From assembly GCF_900167445.1 (NCBI RefSeq), contig NZ_FUZT01000007.1, positions 221,474-285,473 on the forward strand: DNA of 64,000 nucleotides, in the 5' to 3' direction. Origin of the DNA: Maledivibacter halophilus (GTDB taxonomy: Bacteria > Bacillota > Clostridia > Peptostreptococcales > Caminicellaceae). Each line of letters begins with the position of its first letter. The first letter of the stretch is position 1. The position numbers and the translations under genes were made by a program. Below the pieces are notes generated by a model. The model did not search any database and was not told the DNA's origin. It saw only the letters and a program-made list of their open reading frames with translations. This document shows, one piece after another, positions 37,152 through 45,381 of the stretch.

Positions 37152-37365
37152 AACTAAAGTATTTACGACACAGAAGAGAGTTTTTTGTTCTTTGTAACAT
37201 TAGAGGGCTGGGGATACCTCCCCATCTTAAAACACTTTGTTTAACAAAGTGGAAGCTTGCCCTCTTAAATCCTAAAGGATTTATTGAGGTATTCTTGGAT
37301 ATTGAATGAAAAATTATTTTAATACTTTAACTACAAGATACTTAAATGTCCCGTTTCTCATTTAA
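37152..37365. repeat. oriT-like region, copy 2
   Basis: The repeat begins AACTAAAGTATTTACGACA and contains hairpins GGGGATACCTCCCC, CACTTTGTTTAACAAAGTG and AAATCCTAAAGGATTT around AAGCTTGCCCTC. Most of it recurs at 39481-39690. Its architecture matches copy 1 at 27645. Possibly a transfer origin used in trans. Confidence 0.55.
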
Positions 37366-37589
37366 TCAAAATAGCTAGTATGTTTCAGCTATTTGAAGAT
37401 AGTAAGCCTGTCCCTTGTCCTAGTAATTGCCTTTTGCACTTTTAGAATTATTGAGTCAGTCGCCGTCCCCTGACTCATTGGGATGCACCTGTGATGTACC
37501 TGTAACTGTTAGATAGTGCAATGGTGTACATTTACAATGTTCACTGAGAAAGAATGCTATGTTATCTTGAAGGCTATCTTAACACACAA

Positions 37590-38447
37590 CTATTTGTTAA
37601 AATTCGCCTTCATTAACAGCATAGTAATTATATTTCTATAGGGTTCTTCAGCTTCTTCATCAACTATATTATCTTCAATTTTAAATCCTAATTTCTTATA
37701 AAGTGCGATGCCTCTTTCATTAAATGGAAACACTTCTAAATCTATAGATTCTAGACCCAGTTCTTCAAAAGCAAACTCTAGAATTTTTATTGTAGCCTTG
37801 TATCCAATTCCTTTTGAAAAATTTAATACTTCCTTATTAAAGTCATCTTTTGTTATATTGCCTTTATCTAAATCAGCAAATTCTTCGTCTCCCTGATGAG
37901 CTATTGCTTTGAATTTCGATAGTTCAAAAAGTGCACTGCTTATCCCATTATTAAACTTTTTCTTGTCATTATCAAAAATCACCTTAAACTTTTCCCATAA
38001 TGTGTTTTCTCCCATACTTTCTAATATATTTACTAATTGATATGAAATCTGATTGTACATGAAGATACTAAATGCTCTATTAATCAATTCTTGACTAACA
38101 TTTTGTGGAATAGAGAAACGCTTTAAATTCAAATAAATACAAAGTGCTTTATCTTTATCTATAGTACTAATTATATTATTTCTTGCTAATAGAAATAAAT
38201 GAGTCTTGCCTGTTCCTCTCAAACCTGAAAGAACGCCACTTGATTTTTTAGAATAAGACTGTAAATCTGATAAGTAATTTTTATTGTCAATATGAATTCT
38301 TCTTAGTTCTTCTATTTTTGCTTTATTCACATCCATACTTAACTCATAATCTGCTCTCAAATCCATAAATGCATTGTTTATTTTTTCAATAAAAATATCA
38401 TCATTTACAAAGTCCTTCAACTTTATTGGTTTTGTTTTTTTTGCCAT
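37590..38447 (-). CDS. Chimera of an AAA-type ATPase N-terminus and a GNAT C-terminus
   Basis: 285 residues. Residues 1 to about 208 are the N-terminal half of a P-loop ATPase with Walker A GLRGTGKT (75-82). From about 209 the protein is the C-terminal half of a RimJ/RimL-like acetyltransferase (IKILEFAFEELGLESIDLEV, NERGIALYKKLGFK). Neither half is complete: the ATPase lacks its later motifs, and the GNAT lacks its first strands. An in-frame deletion fusing two genes is more likely than a designed fusion. Confidence 0.7.
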   Translation of the reverse strand: MAKKTKPIKLKDFVNDDIFIEKINNAFMDLRADYELSMDVNKAKIEELRRIHIDNKNYLSDLQSYSKKSSGVLSGLRGTGKTHLFLLARNNIISTIDKDKALCIYLNLKRFSIPQNVSQELINRAFSIFMYNQISYQLVNILESMGENTLWEKFKVIFDNDKKKFNNGISSALFELSKFKAIAHQGDEEFADLDKGNITKDDFNKEVLNFSKGIGYKATIKILEFAFEELGLESIDLEVFPFNERGIALYKKLGFKIEDNIVDEEAEEPYRNIITMLLMKANFNK

Positions 38448-38495
38448 TTTATCCTCCTATTTTTAAAAATTTTCGCTAACATAATTGATTCTGTC

Positions 38496-38621
38496 GTCTA
38501 ACGTCTTGATATTCCTGACACCGAGACCCTTAGAGCAACGCCTCTTAGGGGCGCAGGTGTGGTGCGGTCGCACTTCAGAGCCTTTCCCTCCGCACCCTTG
38601 TAGGAATATTCGTGTTATAAG
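38496..38621 (-). other. attC-like recombination site
   Basis: On the minus strand the element begins CTTATAACACGAATATTCCT and ends AGGAATATCAAGACGTTAGAC. The ends pair imperfectly, and the core-like GTTAGAC fits GTTRRRY. The GC-rich centre with its own inverted repeat is unlike the surrounding DNA. It follows the lipoprotein gene by about 100 bp in the gene's direction, where a cassette attC would sit. No integrase gene is in the window. Confidence 0.4.
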
Positions 38622-38720
38622 AAGTGGCGACATTTTTTCCTCTATACTCCTTCACATAATAAGAATGATACATCATAACTTTATAATAAATTTACCAATT
38701 ACAAAGCTCATTTTCTTAAT

Positions 38721-39365
38721 TCAATTTTGGTTATCCTGCAGGACATATTCAATGAACTTGTCATCATAGGCAACATAGATGATATTCAAATCTTGATCTT
38801 TACCATAGATTTTTGTTCCATCGGAAAAATCATTGGCAATAAAATAATCTGCTCCCATTTTCATTGGTTCCGTTGAGGAACAAACTTCCTCAATAGTTCC
38901 GATCTCCATCCATTCTTCCGAGAGTTGTTCTTTCATTTTTCCAGTGTCAAAATATAACGATTCTCCTAAAGAAATCATTGGTCTATAATCCCATCGCCGT
39001 TCCTTCTCATCTTCATATATGAATTCTGTTCCCTTTTTTATCAGGCTTTCTGCAAGTTCACCCGATTGAAAAATCAACATATCCCCGCTGATTTTAAACT
39101 CAATCGTCTCTTTCTCATCACCATTAACCTGCAACACCAGCTTGTCCCCGTCGAGAATATAGTTTCCCGTCGGATCATAGTCAGTAGCAGCATTTCTGTT
39201 TAGCCGAAAAGTTCTATCTTCTCCAATACTGAGTGATGCCAATTCATCCTTTACTACATATATACCTGATTTTATCTCTTGTACTGAATTTGAGCACCCA
39301 TATAAGGCTAATACAAGCAAAGTTAAAAGCACAAGACCTATTGAAAATCCAAATACTCTTTTCAT
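38721..39365 (-). CDS. Lipoprotein of unknown function
   Basis: 214 residues with a signal peptide and a lipobox ending at cysteine (LVLALYGC, residues 17-24), so it should be exported and lipid-anchored. The mature part has DPTGNYILDGDKLVLQVNGD, reminiscent of small lipocalin-like domains in Firmicute lipoproteins. No family is certain. It is the only intact gene between oriT-like copies 2 and 3 apart from the ATPase/GNAT chimera. Confidence 0.75.
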   Translation of the reverse strand: MKRVFGFSIGLVLLTLLVLALYGCSNSVQEIKSGIYVVKDELASLSIGEDRTFRLNRNAATDYDPTGNYILDGDKLVLQVNGDEKETIEFKISGDMLIFQSGELAESLIKKGTEFIYEDEKERRWDYRPMISLGESLYFDTGKMKEQLSEEWMEIGTIEEVCSSTEPMKMGADYFIANDFSDGTKIYGKDQDLNIIYVAYDDKFIEYVLQDNQN

Positions 39366-39480
39366 CTCTCTCCCCCCACAAAATATAGATTCCCTTCACT
39401 ACACATTTTTAACTATTACTCAACATCTTGCCTTTTTTTAATGAAACTCCAAAGAATAGCTCCGATATCGTCATTTCTTC

Positions 39481-39690
39481 TAACTAAAGTATTTACGACA
39501 TAGAGCAAAGCTTTTTTTCTCTTTTTAACATTAGAGGGCATGGGATACATCCCAATTTTTACCCACTTTGTTTAACAAAGTGGAAGCTTGCCCTCTTAAA
39601 TCCTAAAGGATTTATTGAGGTATTCTTGGATATTGAATGAAAAATTATTTTAATACTTTAACTATTTAATCAAAATAGCCCTATGGTATA
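39481..39690. repeat. oriT-like region, copy 3
   Basis: Direct repeat of 37152-37365. The hairpin GGGATACATCCC replaces GGGGATACCTCCCC by matched changes. CACTTTGTTTAACAAAGTG and AAATCCTAAAGGATTT are unchanged. Copy 2 carries a 27-bp insertion before the shared TTTAATCAAAATAGC. Confidence 0.6.
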
Positions 39691-39801
39691 CAACCATAAG
39701 GGAAATAAATCAAATGATATTAAACCTACCTATGCGACAGATGACATTAGAAAACTAGTAGAAATACTTAATAAATAATTATCTTCTTAATCTCTTATTT
39801 T

Positions 39802-39839
39802 ATTGGAATTTCAAAAAAACATTTTTTTGAAATTCCAAT
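39802..39839. terminator. Strong intrinsic terminator
   Basis: An 18-bp perfect stem (ATTGGAATTTCAAAAAAA and its complement) with a 2-nt loop, just after the stop of the iron-sulfur protein gene at 39854 on the minus strand. Confidence 0.75.
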
Positions 39840-39853
39840 AATAGTGTTTCTAA

Positions 39854-40564
39854 CTAAAATGACTCACTCTTTTTTATATAGTCACTTACAACTTGGTGAT
39901 ATAAATCAAGTCTAGTTTCCCCAGCAAATGTTGGTTGACCTAGTACCATGTCAACCATGTGATGTGGGCATTTTCCACCTATTGTCATTGATTTTATGCA
40001 TGATATACAATATACTACCACATCATCACATAGCATCTGAGATGCTCTCTTTTTTTGCAGTTTATTCACTTTTTCTATTGATAATGAAGGATAGAAATTA
40101 TCTCCACAGCAAATTGAACTAGTTCCATGGTATTCTGATTCAACTATCTCAACACCCATTTTCCTTAACAAACTCCTTACTGCACTATGTACCTGTGGTT
40201 TTGGTCTATAAGAACATGAGTCGTGAACAGATACCTTTACCCCTTGGTAGTTAGGTAAAACAAGTCCATCAATATGATCTAAAACTTCCCATAATGAGAT
40301 TGTTTGAATTCCCTCATATAGTGAACGGAATCTTCTATCACATCCCGCACAATTATTAATTATAGTAGCCCCTTCTGGTAAATTTGGATTATGTCTGCAA
40401 CATCTATTGTGCATCTTAACATCCCCAAATTTTTCTTTTAGTATTTCTAATATTTTTTCCCCTGCTTCTGGATTATGTGTCGATAGAGCACATCCAGGAT
40501 TAAAATAGCACTTATCCATATCAATATCTGATATTCTAATGCTTTCAAGTCTATGACCTTTCAT
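39854..40564 (-). CDS. CCG-domain (heterodisulfide reductase-like) iron-sulfur protein
   Basis: 236 residues with two cysteine-rich CCG-type motifs: CYFNPGC...RCCRH...NCAGCDRRF and SVHDSCSYRP...SICCGDNF...YCISCIKSM. These bind a non-cubane iron-sulfur cluster in HdrB-like proteins. It stands alone without HdrA or HdrC, so its electron partner is unknown. It may be chromosomal or cargo. Confidence 0.85.
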   Translation of the reverse strand: MKGHRLESIRISDIDMDKCYFNPGCALSTHNPEAGEKILEILKEKFGDVKMHNRCCRHNPNLPEGATIINNCAGCDRRFRSLYEGIQTISLWEVLDHIDGLVLPNYQGVKVSVHDSCSYRPKPQVHSAVRSLLRKMGVEIVESEYHGTSSICCGDNFYPSLSIEKVNKLQKKRASQMLCDDVVVYCISCIKSMTIGGKCPHHMVDMVLGQPTFAGETRLDLYHQVVSDYIKKSESF

Positions 40565-40648
40565 GGTTTACCTCCTCAAAATGTATTCCCCCATACTTAT
40601 GCTTTATATAAAACTTTTACAAAAAATCTTCCTCAACCTTAACACAAA

Positions 40649-41413
40649 TTATACCATATTTTCTTCCTCAATAGCTGTCAATTGTTTTGTTTTTTCAATA
40701 GTCCTAGCATTTTTAGTAAAATCTACTAACTCATCATTAAAGTCTTTTCCATTAGGAATATGTCTTACAACTTTATATTCCTCACCAAACCTTTCTCTAA
40801 TTTTCTGTGTAAAGAAATTGCCTTCATCATCAGAGTCAAGGCATAATATCAGGCTTGTTATATTAGGATTTTTCTCTAAATATTTTTCAATTGGAATATA
40901 GGATGTACCTCCCATGGAAAGCATGTGATGGTGAAATTCTGTTATGCCATAAAACTTTAAAAGTGTTAAATAACTCATAAGATCAATTGCACTTTCAAAT
41001 ATACAAAGGGTATCACTTCTGCCTTCTTGGCAAAATGGATACCCTTTATCTGAATTCTCTATGTCTCTACGAAATTTCTTCCTGGTATTAGTTCCCCTCA
41101 CGCTTGCAAATTTAGGATTGTTTTCTTCATCATATCCAACAAATACACAATTATGATGGGTGTCTTCATAGATTTTTTTACTCTTTACAAATTGATTCAC
41201 TATATCAGCATCTAATTTTCTGTTCTTAATCAAGTAGGCAAAAACATGCTTGTAGGTGTCGTTTTTCTTAGGAAGTTCTATTTCTTCTTTTATTTCAATA
41301 TCCTTAGGTGGTGGTGGAATATATGGAAGTTCATCCTGGGATATTCCTAATAGCTGCCTAATTGCTTCTACCCATGATACCCACCTTCCTTTAATAATCA
41401 TCTTCCTCACCAA
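40649..41413 (-). pseudogene. DUF3991/TOPRIM protein, N-terminally truncated
   Basis: An open frame containing a DUF3991 region (FAYLIKNRKLDADIVNQF, VFVGYDEENNPKFASVRG) and a TOPRIM fold (LCIFESAIDLMSYL, SLILCLDSDDEG). The zinc-finger primase-like N-terminus of the family is absent. The first residues come from a junction (KGRWVSWVEAIRQLLG) just after a GGAAGGTGGG ribosome site. It is typical of conjugative plasmids and ICEs. Possibly expressed but incomplete. Confidence 0.7.
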
Positions 41414-41630
41414 AATCTATGGTTTCAATATCACCATCTAATGTTTCTAATATTCTTTTTAAAACGCCTATCTTCTCTTTTTCTTCTGATGTAAAATCTA
41501 ATGCCTTATAGTTTAGTAAAAAACTTTTCGTTCCAAATTCATTAATATATTCTCTTATCTTAGATTTAGCTTCATGTTTCAATCCTAATATCCAACAGAT
41601 TGTCTCGATGTTTTTTTCTCTATTATTCAT
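41391..41630 (-). CDS. Small acidic protein of a mobile element
   Basis: 79 residues, no recognised family. It lies between the JAB-domain gene (13 bp upstream) and the TOPRIM remnant (overlapping), in the same direction, so it is probably part of one element operon. Confidence 0.5.
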   Translation of the reverse strand: MNNREKNIETICWILGLKHEAKSKIREYINEFGTKSFLLNYKALDFTSEEKEKIGVLKRILETLDGDIETIDFGEEDDY

Positions 41631-41643
41631 GATTCCATTCCCC

Positions 41644-42162
41644 CTACATTTCTAATTCTTCATCTTCTTCAAAATCATTCTCATACGTCATCGTTATTTC
41701 TTCCACCTGCTCTACTTCATCTATCGGTATTGGTTCATAATTAGCCTTATCTGAAATACTACAAGGTAAATACCCCTCTTCAGCCATTGATGAATACCTT
41801 ACTCCACCCACTATAATGTGGTCTAATACTCTAATATCCAATGGTTGAAAAATATTTATTAATCTCTGGGTTAATGCTTTGTCTTCTCTTGAAGTATTAA
41901 TGGAGCCGCCTGGATGATTATGTGATAGCATTATGCTCTTACAGTCATTTGCCATAGCCATTTTTAAAATCTTTCTAGGATAGACCACTGCACTTCCTAT
42001 GTCTCCTTCTGATATAGTCCTTGTTTCAATAATGCTATTGCTATTATCTAAAAAGGCTACCATAAATCTTTCATGATCTCGCTTTCCTCCAAGTAAAGCT
42101 GTGAAATACTGACCTGCATCTTTTGTTGATTTAAACTTAATTTTATTTTCTTCTTCATTCAT
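41644..42162 (-). CDS. JAB/MPN domain protein (RadC-like, mobile-element type)
   Basis: 172 residues. The metal-binding JAMM motif is intact: SHNHPGGSINTSREDKAL (H-x-H-P-x7-S-x2-D). RadC-like JAB proteins are frequent in ICEs and plasmids; their substrate is not established. It is first in a three-gene minus-strand unit with the small acidic protein and the TOPRIM remnant. An acidic tail (EDEELEM) ends the protein. Confidence 0.85.
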   Translation of the reverse strand: MNEEENKIKFKSTKDAGQYFTALLGGKRDHERFMVAFLDNSNSIIETRTISEGDIGSAVVYPRKILKMAMANDCKSIMLSHNHPGGSINTSREDKALTQRLINIFQPLDIRVLDHIIVGGVRYSSMAEEGYLPCSISDKANYEPIPIDEVEQVEEITMTYENDFEEDEELEM

Positions 42163-42353
42163 TCTAAGGACATTGTAGGATGCTATGAATTCATTGAGCT
42201 TAGATATTCTTTCTAGCTGTCTTTCATTAGGTTCCTTTCATTAGGTTCTACCACCAATGGATGTTCTAAAATATTAAAAGATTATTCTCTTTTCTAATTC
42301 AAATTGATTTAATTAACTCTATAGTGTATTATATTTTTAGGCAGGTGATAAAA

Positions 42354-42569
42354 ATGAAGCTTACCATGGGTGAAAAAATCCGTATTTTATTAAAGAGAAA
42401 AAATGTTACTATTGTTGAACTAAGCCGTAGATTAGGAACTTCAAATCAAAATTTAGCTAATAAATTTAAAAGGAATAATTTTTCTACAAGGGAATTAGAG
42501 TAAATCGCTGAAGCTTTGGGGTGTGAATTTGAAGGGTATTTTGTGGATAAGGATGGAAATAGGATATGA
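42354..42569 (+). pseudogene. XRE-family HTH protein with in-frame TAA
   Basis: 72 codons starting MKLTMGEKIRILLKRKNVTI after AGGTGATAAAA. A lambda-repressor-like HTH (VELSRRLGTSNQNLANKFKR) is followed by TAA at 42501-42503. The frame then continues as IAEALGCEFEGYFVDKDGN, the usual end of such small regulators. One nonsense mutation separates it from an intact gene. Confidence 0.75.
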
Positions 42570-43108
42570 AAAATAAATCTAATAAGAACGTATCAAATTT
42601 TATATGTCAAAATAACTCTATTAATTATTCTACTCAATTTGGGTGACAAAATATTTTTGGAAAATCAACTATTAACTTTGGTTATATAGATTCTTATAAA
42701 TCAGCTGCTGATGAATTAGTAGAGCTTATGGCACCAGATTTATATTTATTTCCTATTGTATTTAATTATCGACAATATTTAGAATTAGCACTGAAGAACA
42801 TATGCTATCAAAATTTAAGTAAAGATGACTATCAAGACTTTATAAGAAAATCATCACATAATTTATTGAAAATTTGGACCCAATCTAAGAAATTTCTTAG
42901 TCGAAATTTTAAAAATAAAGATTTAGATTTTATTAGTGAGGTAATTCTATTTTTTAATAACTTGGATAAAAACTCCTTTAACTTCAGATATCCTGAGGAT
43001 AAGAAAATGAATCCTTCAATACCAAATAATTTAGTTATTAATCTAAAAAATTTGAAAACTACACTAGATGAACTAGATGATCTTATTTATTTTACGTATG
43101 GTTCATAA
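42566..43108 (+). pseudogene. Unknown protein coupled to the XRE gene, in-frame TGA
   Basis: It starts with ATGA overlapping the XRE stop. After 26 codons a TGA (42644-42646) replaces what may have been TGG. The frame then runs 154 codons to 43108 (YLFPIVFNYRQYLELALKNI; FDF-type helical protein with HEPN-like features). No firm family. Possibly a regulator-effector pair, now inactive; internal initiation at ATG 42728 could still give 126 residues. Confidence 0.55.
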
Positions 43109-43151
43109 CCTTACAACATCTATATCTTTATCTTTAAAAAATAACAAACAT

Positions 43152-43190
43152 AAAAAATGACAGCACACAATAATTGGTTCTGTCATTTTT
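43152..43190 (+). terminator. Terminator of the XRE-linked pair
   Basis: Stem AAAAAATGACAG / CTGTCATTTTT with a 16-nt loop, 44 nt after the stop codon. The T-run follows on the plus strand. Confidence 0.7.
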
Positions 43191-43229
43191 TATATCTATT
43201 ATTCTATTTTTAGCTATTTTCCTAAAAAA

Positions 43230-43308
43230 ATAGAAATAACAAAACTGTGAAATACTAGTAAAGCCAATGCTTGCGACGACATAGTTGTGCAACTGTCTCC
43301 AAACGTGT
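43230..43308. repeat. Imperfect direct repeat flanking the ABC-F cassette (left)
   Basis: About 80 bp matching 47763-47843 in the same orientation; the longest shared run is TTGCGACGACATAGT. The right copy lies in the 3' coding region of the serine recombinase. This suggests a recombination (att-like) site or a fragment of a second recombinase gene. Confidence 0.6.
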
Positions 43309-43422
43309 TTTGGTAGTAAAGTGATACTGAATCGCAAAAATAATAGTCATAGCCTCCTAAGCCCCCTTAAGATATAGGGGGGGTTTTTATATAGAGGCTT
43401 AAAATAAGTTTGATTAAAGTTA

Positions 43423-44298
43423 CTATTTCCTTTTAATAACCGGTATCCATATTTCACTTTTAAATTTTGGTGAAGTTACATCTTTATTCTCATTCCATAA
43501 AATTTCTGGACCTTCTACTATTTCATAATTTGAAGAAGGAAACCATTCAGAATAAATACGTCCCCAAATATTTTGAAGTGTCTCTGGAAACGGACCTACT
43601 ACTTCGAATACAGCCCATGTTGAAGGTTCAACTCTAAGTTCAACCAGATCACTTGGGCATTTATTATTTGCTGCCACACCTATATAATGATCAAGTTCTC
43701 CCTTTTCTTCCATTCTACCTTCCGAAAAGTTTGTAGATGCACTAATTAATCCTATAGGTTCTACATTAGATAATTCCTTAAGTTTACTGATTATTTCCCT
43801 ATCTAAACTTTTCCACATTTTAGAAATCTCTAGATTTACTCCATTGAAAACAATAGGCACTCTTTTCTTAATACCAACTATACTAAATGTTTCTTTTTCT
43901 ACAATTCGATAATTCAATTCACTTCCTCCTTTTATTGATAATTGGAAGGTCATTGGTGGATATGCTTTTAGTAACTTTCCATTGTTCTTAGCTTCTGACG
44001 GTGTTACCCCATGCAAGTTATGAAAAGCTCTTGTGAAAGAGTCTGCTGAGCTATATCCATATTTCACAGCAACATCAATAACTCTTATCTCACTATTATT
44101 AAGCTCAAACGCCGCAAGAGTAAGGCGTCTATGCCTAATATATTCTGACAAAGTAACACCAGCAAGGAAAGAAAACATCCTTTGAAAATGATATTCTGAG
44201 CACAAAGCTAATCTTGCAACTTCTTTTAAGTCAATTTCATTGTCGAGATTTTCTTCAATATAACTAAGCGCCTCATTCATTCTTTTAAGTGAATCCAT
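43423..44298 (-). CDS. AraC-type regulator with GyrI-like effector domain
   Basis: 291 residues. Two HTH motifs lie at the N-terminus ([20 protein letters not shown] and [18 protein letters not shown]). A GyrI-like ligand-binding domain follows ([17 protein letters not shown] ... [15 protein letters not shown]). This SoxS/Rob-like layout often governs drug response. It lies in the same cassette as an ABC-F gene and a nucleotidyltransferase, so a resistance role is plausible. Confidence 0.9.
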   Translation of the reverse strand: MDSLKRMNEALSYIEENLDNEIDLKEVARLALCSEYHFQRMFSFLAGVTLSEYIRHRRLTLAAFELNNSEIRVIDVAVKYGYSSADSFTRAFHNLHGVTPSEAKNNGKLLKAYPPMTFQLSIKGGSELNYRIVEKETFSIVGIKKRVPIVFNGVNLEISKMWKSLDREIISKLKELSNVEPIGLISASTNFSEGRMEEKGELDHYIGVAANNKCPSDLVELRVEPSTWAVFEVVGPFPETLQNIWGRIYSEWFPSSNYEIVEGPEILWNENKDVTSPKFKSEIWIPVIKRK

Positions 44299-44455
44299 TT
44301 CTATGACCTCCTCTTATCAATAGAATAGCAGAAACTGAAACTATCCATCCGACATTTCTTGCCCAATTATGTAGGGTTGGTCTATTTTAATAAATATAAT
44401 TAATAAAACCCTAAAATATTCATTATGCTAAGAGTCCTTATACAATTCAAGCTTT

Positions 44456-45285
44456 TTATTTATTAATGTCAATTTCATCAATAAGTTCTTGAATCATATC
44501 TAATCCTTTTTTTGTATTATCTTTATCCGAAGAAATCAATGTAATAATATCATCTATCTTTTTTTATAATCCTTCGGTTTGATATTAAAGCTATCTATCA
44601 TCCGAACAGCCTTTTTCTCGTTTATACAGTACTCTTCATTTTTAGCAAAAAGAACTTGATTTAAGCATGAAATGCTTCGAAAACAATGACCAGCAACATA
44701 TGAAACATCATCTTTATCAACATTATCCTTGGCAAACATTAGAGAGAAAGATGCTTCAAACATAAAATATCTAATTATAGAATCTTTCAAAGCTTTTGGA
44801 TATGGTTTAGTTTTATCTTTAAGTTCATATATTTGCTTACGATGATCAAATAAGATTTTACAAGTAGCTATCTCTCCCATATACATTACATTTAAATAAG
44901 AATGTGGATGACCTGCATGATAATGAGTAGATATCTTTCCTAATAAACAATCTTCAATCACCTGTGCTACTCTTTTTATATCTCGAAATATTAGATCTAC
45001 ATGATAACCTTGAACTACAAGCCATCCACCTCCATTAATCCAATCACCCCATTCACCTAAAGGTGTAACTAAATTCGCTCTATGCTCATCATCAATTCTA
45101 GTAGCAATCTTACTAACTTCAGTTACATCAAATGCTGCTGATTCATCATAATATATACCAATGTCAATATCAGAAGCTTCGTGATGAGTTCCTCTTGCTC
45201 TCGAACCTCCTAGTACAATTCCTTCAATGCCTTTAACATCTTTTAACAGATAGACAATTTTATTAAATATCTTTTCTATTTCCAT
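44456..45285 (-). pseudogene. Nucleotidyltransferase interrupted by a frameshift in a poly-A run
   Basis: The first frame (44554-45285, 243 residues) has the nucleotidyltransferase signature GGSRARGTHHEASDIDIG and a helical C-terminal region. It ends at DYKKR in a run of seven A. With eight A the frame continues as KIDDIITLISSDKDNT and ends at 44456, the expected C-terminus. Relatives include aminoglycoside-type and DUF4037 nucleotidyltransferases; the substrate is unknown. Either a mutation or a slippage-dependent switch. Confidence 0.65.
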
Positions 45286-45381
45286 AACTTATCCCCTTCT
45301 CTGTAACAGTAACTTTTATATTTTTATTTCAACTATAAGTAATTTGATTTATATAATAATCAAATATTATCATTTAATGAT

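Noticed and set aside
43134..43337. A 67-codon minus-strand open frame as a gene
   Set aside because: It spans a terminator and the direct repeat; its sequence is a shifted reading of the recombinase 3' end.
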